Below, in pieces: positions 61,494 to 64,000 of a stretch of 64,000 nt of DNA. Within the stretch, counting starts at the first letter, position 1. Each line of letters begins with the position of its first letter. Location: NCBI GenBank assembly GCA_016649715.1, contig JAENXC010000004.1:1-64000 (forward strand), read 5' to 3'. The stretch is from Flavobacteriaceae bacterium (GTDB lineage Bacteria; Bacteroidota; Bacteroidia; Flavobacteriales; Flavobacteriaceae). The notes beneath the pieces were generated by a model. That model searched no databases. It had not been told where the DNA came from and was given only the letters and a program-made list of their open reading frames with translations. The position numbers and the translations under genes were made by a program.

Positions 61494-62486
61494 ATGGAAG
61501 AAACACAGGACAATCCGTTGGAATTCAATTCGCGAATCGATTTAAAAAATCTGCAGGAAGCGACAGAAAGAATAAAAACTGAACTCGGCAAAGTAATCGT
61601 TGGGCAACACGATATGCTGGAAATGCTTATCATTTCAATTTTGACCAACGGCCATTCGTTGATAGAAGGCGTGCCGGGCGTTGCGAAAACGTTGACCGCA
61701 AAACTATTGGCAAAGACTTTGGATGTTGATTTCAGCAGGATTCAATTCACGCCCGATTTGATGCCGAGTGATATTTTGGGAACGTCAATTTTTAATGTGA
61801 AAAGCAGTGAGTTCGAATTCAAAAAAGGCCCCATTTTTTCAAACATCGTTTTGATTGACGAAATTAACCGTGCGCCCGCGAAAACGCAAGCCGCACTTTT
61901 TGAAATTATGGAGGAACGGCAGGTAACCATGGATGGCACCGAATATAAAATGCAACCTCCATTTTTGGTTTTCGCCACCCAAAACCCTGTGGAGCAGGAG
62001 GGAACCTACGCCTTGCCCGAAGCGCAATTGGACCGTTTTCTTTTCAAAATAAACGTGCCTTACCCAAGTTTGGAAGAGGAAATCCACATACTTGAAAACG
62101 AACACAATCGAAAAGACGCTTTCGTTTTGGATAGTGTAGTTCGGGTTTTGGATGCACAACAAATCGCAGAATACCAGCACACGATAAAACAAATAATCAT
62201 TGAGAGCAATCTGCTGAAATACATTGCAGCAATTGTGGATAATACGCGAACAAACGCCAACTTGTTTTTAGGAGCCTCGCCACGGGCATCCTTGGCAATT
62301 ATGAACGCTTCCAAAGCCTTGGCAGCAATGAACGGCCGCGATTTTGTAACACCGGACGATATTAAAAAAATAGCTCCTTCAGTTTTAAGACATAGGATTA
62401 TGCTTACGCCAGAACGCGAAATGGAAGGAATAACGGCTGATAAAGTAGTGCAACAAATTCTTGAAACCATCGAAATTCCGAGATAA
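61494..62486 (+). CDS. MoxR-family AAA+ ATPase
   Basis: 330 residues. Walker A GVPGVAKT (residues ~60), Walker B VLIDEINRAP, sensor 1 FATQNP and ALPEAQLDRF follow the MoxR pattern. Chaperone-like ATPases of this family help fold or insert partner proteins with von Willebrand A domains; the DUF58 protein next to it is the probable partner. A tandem-repeat array separates it from the next gene. Confidence 0.96.
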   Translation: MEETQDNPLEFNSRIDLKNLQEATERIKTELGKVIVGQHDMLEMLIISILTNGHSLIEGVPGVAKTLTAKLLAKTLDVDFSRIQFTPDLMPSDILGTSIFNVKSSEFEFKKGPIFSNIVLIDEINRAPAKTQAALFEIMEERQVTMDGTEYKMQPPFLVFATQNPVEQEGTYALPEAQLDRFLFKINVPYPSLEEEIHILENEHNRKDAFVLDSVVRVLDAQQIAEYQHTIKQIIIESNLLKYIAAIVDNTRTNANLFLGASPRASLAIMNASKALAAMNGRDFVTPDDIKKIAPSVLRHRIMLTPEREMEGITADKVVQQILETIEIPR

Positions 62487-62521
62487 GGGTGCTGGATGAT
62501 GGATGCTAAAAAATTGACCGG

Positions 62522-62575
62522 AAACCTGAAACTTGCAACTTGAAACCTGAAACCTGAAACCTGAAACCTGAAACA
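62522..62575. repeat. ACCTGAAA octamer tandem repeat
   Basis: About six 8-bp units of ACCTGAAA / AACTTGAA, the most regular at 62543-62575, between moxR and the DUF58 gene. They end 9 nt before its GTG start. Confidence 0.88.
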
Positions 62576-62583
62576 AATTTAAA

Positions 62584-63918
62584 GTGAAAGAATTCCTCAA
62601 AAGCCTATACCTGAAAAAGCGATTTTTTATCGTGCTGTTCTCGCTTGCGGTTCTGTTTGTGGTTTCGTACTTCTTTCAGGAATTGTTTGGGGTGGTCAGG
62701 CTATTTTTCTATTTGCTTTTAGTGGGGTTGATTTTCGACGTTTTATTGCTCTATCGAAATAAAACTGGAATACAGGCGGAACGGATTTTACCCGAAAAGC
62801 TTTCGAATGGCGATGATAATTCCATTGAAATTAAAATTGTAAACAGATTTCAATTTAAAACTTCCGTGAAAATCATTGACGAATTGCCCATTCAATGGCA
62901 GATTCGCGATTTTAAGATTGAAGCTCTTTTGAATTCTTCCGAAGAAAAGAAATTTACCTATCAAGTCCGGCCTACGGAGCGGGGCGAGTATCATTTTGGA
63001 AATCTGAACGTTTTTTCTTCTTCTGTTTTGGGATTGATAGCTCGAAAGCAACAGTTTTCCGCGGAAGCGATGGTTCCAAATTATCCGTCGTTTCTTCAGC
63101 TTAAAAAGTACGATTTCATTGCTTTTACCAATAGATTGAAGCTTTTCGGTCTTAAAAAGATTCGAAGAATTGGCAACACAATGGAGTTTGAGCAAATTAA
63201 GGATTACACTTCGGGCGACGACGTTCGAAACATAAACTGGAAAGCCACCGCGAAACGAAGCAGCTTGATGGTGAACCAATTTCAGGACGAAAAATCGCAG
63301 CCCGTTTATTCTGTTATCGACAAAGGAAGGGTGATGAAAATGCCTTTCAACAATCTCAGTCTGTTGGATTACGCCATAAACGCAACGCTTGTAATTTCAA
63401 ACATAGTGTTGAAAAAACACGACAAAGCGGGAATGTTTACCTTTTCCCGAAAAGTTGGCGACCGCGTGATTGCCCAGAGGCGAAGCGCCCAAATGCACCT
63501 TATTTTGGAAACACTTTACAATGTGGAAACCGATTTTTCGGAAAGTGATTTTTCGCGTTTGTATGTAGATGTGAAGCGGCATATCAAGCAAAGAAGTTTG
63601 TTATTGTTGTTTACAAATTTTGAAACGATGGACGCTTTGCACCGTCAGTTGGCATATTTGCAAGCAATCAACAAAACCCATCTTTTGGTGGTCATCTTTT
63701 TTGAAAACACCGAACTGAAATCATTTCTGAACAAAAAGGCAACCACAACACATCAGATCTTTGAAAAGACAATCGCAGAAAAATTCATTTATGAAAAGAA
63801 ACTGATTGTAAACGAACTTCACAAATACGGCATTCAATCCATACTTACCGCTCCGGAAAATCTTACGGTGAACACTATAAACAAGTATTTAGAAATAAAG
63901 GCGAGAGGATTGCTATAG
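62584..63918 (+). CDS. DUF58 domain-containing protein
   Basis: 444 residues from GTG 62584. Two N-terminal membrane helices (FIVLFSLAVLFVVSYFF, LFFYLLLVGLIFDVLLLY), then the DUF58 region with TSGDDVRNINWKATAKRSSLMVNQFQDE and a degenerate von Willebrand A fold. It typically works with the MoxR ATPase. The 82 bp after it hold no recognisable gene. Confidence 0.92.
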   Translation: MKEFLKSLYLKKRFFIVLFSLAVLFVVSYFFQELFGVVRLFFYLLLVGLIFDVLLLYRNKTGIQAERILPEKLSNGDDNSIEIKIVNRFQFKTSVKIIDELPIQWQIRDFKIEALLNSSEEKKFTYQVRPTERGEYHFGNLNVFSSSVLGLIARKQQFSAEAMVPNYPSFLQLKKYDFIAFTNRLKLFGLKKIRRIGNTMEFEQIKDYTSGDDVRNINWKATAKRSSLMVNQFQDEKSQPVYSVIDKGRVMKMPFNNLSLLDYAINATLVISNIVLKKHDKAGMFTFSRKVGDRVIAQRRSAQMHLILETLYNVETDFSESDFSRLYVDVKRHIKQRSLLLLFTNFETMDALHRQLAYLQAINKTHLLVVIFFENTELKSFLNKKATTTHQIFEKTIAEKFIYEKKLIVNELHKYGIQSILTAPENLTVNTINKYLEIKARGLL

Positions 63919-64000
63919 GCCCTCTAACCCCAAAGGGGGAACTCTTTCTCAATAAAAAAGTAGTAAATCGTGATTCCAATTGGTCGTGGTTCACTTTAGT

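Noticed and set aside
63919-64000. Possible start of another gene at the right edge
   Set aside because: The 82 bp has short frames on both strands, but no start, motif or stop pattern that could be supported.

Overview
The window looks like chromosome from a member of the Flavobacteriaceae (Bacteroidota). The evidence is: proteins with the type IX secretion (T9SS) C-terminal sorting domain (YPNP...GxYFV), -7 promoter boxes of the Bacteroidota form TAnnTTTG, a fused CcoN-CcoO oxidase subunit, a short DUF4295 ribosomal-type gene after rpmG, and start codons without Shine-Dalgarno sequences. The genus is not fixed by the sequence; an Aequorivita-like marine flavobacterium is a guess. Most of the window is housekeeping. 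No phage, transposase or CRISPR array was seen.

Layout. 1-3235 is the N-terminal part of a very large exported adhesin-like protein on the minus strand. 3.4-9.0 kb holds htpG, a FabH-type synthase, a CoA-binding protein and a sodium/solute symporter. 9.2-25.5 kb holds a secreted beta-propeller protein, recR, a GT2 glycosyltransferase, a 2-oxoacid dehydrogenase E2, an exonuclease-FAH-Hpt-cinA run, rpmB-rpmG-DUF4295, ftsY, exbD, a Crp/Fnr regulator next to pirin and YceI genes, a glutaredoxin-like exported protein opposite msrB, and a cold-shock-domain gene. 25.7-33.7 kb holds a second secreted propeller, an EF-G paralogue, an atypical SDR protein, a VF530 protein and an SF2 helicase. 33.8-43.1 kb is a complete cbb3 oxidase locus (ccoI, ccoS, ccoNO, ccoQ, ccoP, ccoG, ccoH, SafE-like, small membrane protein). 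Facing it on the minus strand is hemN, a decayed porin, nirK, nirV and a SCO protein (47.9-43.2 kb): low-oxygen respiration and nitrite reduction. 48-57 kb holds membrane proteins, tRNA-Pro with a degenerate tail array, a 3' fragment of mqo, trxB, a MazF-type toxin-antitoxin pair and a frameshifted leucine-rich-repeat surface protein. 57-64 kb is an RDD / SpoIIM / DUF4129 / DUF4350 / MoxR / DUF58 cluster.

Two regulatory patterns stand out. First, four copies of an 85-110 bp element sit directly in front of four unrelated genes (GT2, EF-G paralogue, ccoP, TRIC-type channel). Each runs into the downstream ATG, and in three cases it fills the whole gap from the upstream stop codon. The copies share candidate pairing arms and differ in a variable centre that resembles palindromes found free elsewhere in the window. 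Second, five promoters (ccoI, ccoS, hemN, pirin, yceI) carry a Crp/Fnr-type dyad centred 29.5-30.5 nt upstream of the -7 box, the geometry of class II activation. This links the oxidase, haem and nitrite-reductase genes, and perhaps the Crp-family gene at 20753.

There are also several signs of decay: the mqo fragment, the porin remnant, two frameshifts at homopolymer runs in surface-protein genes, and operon spacers built of 6-8 bp tandem repeats.
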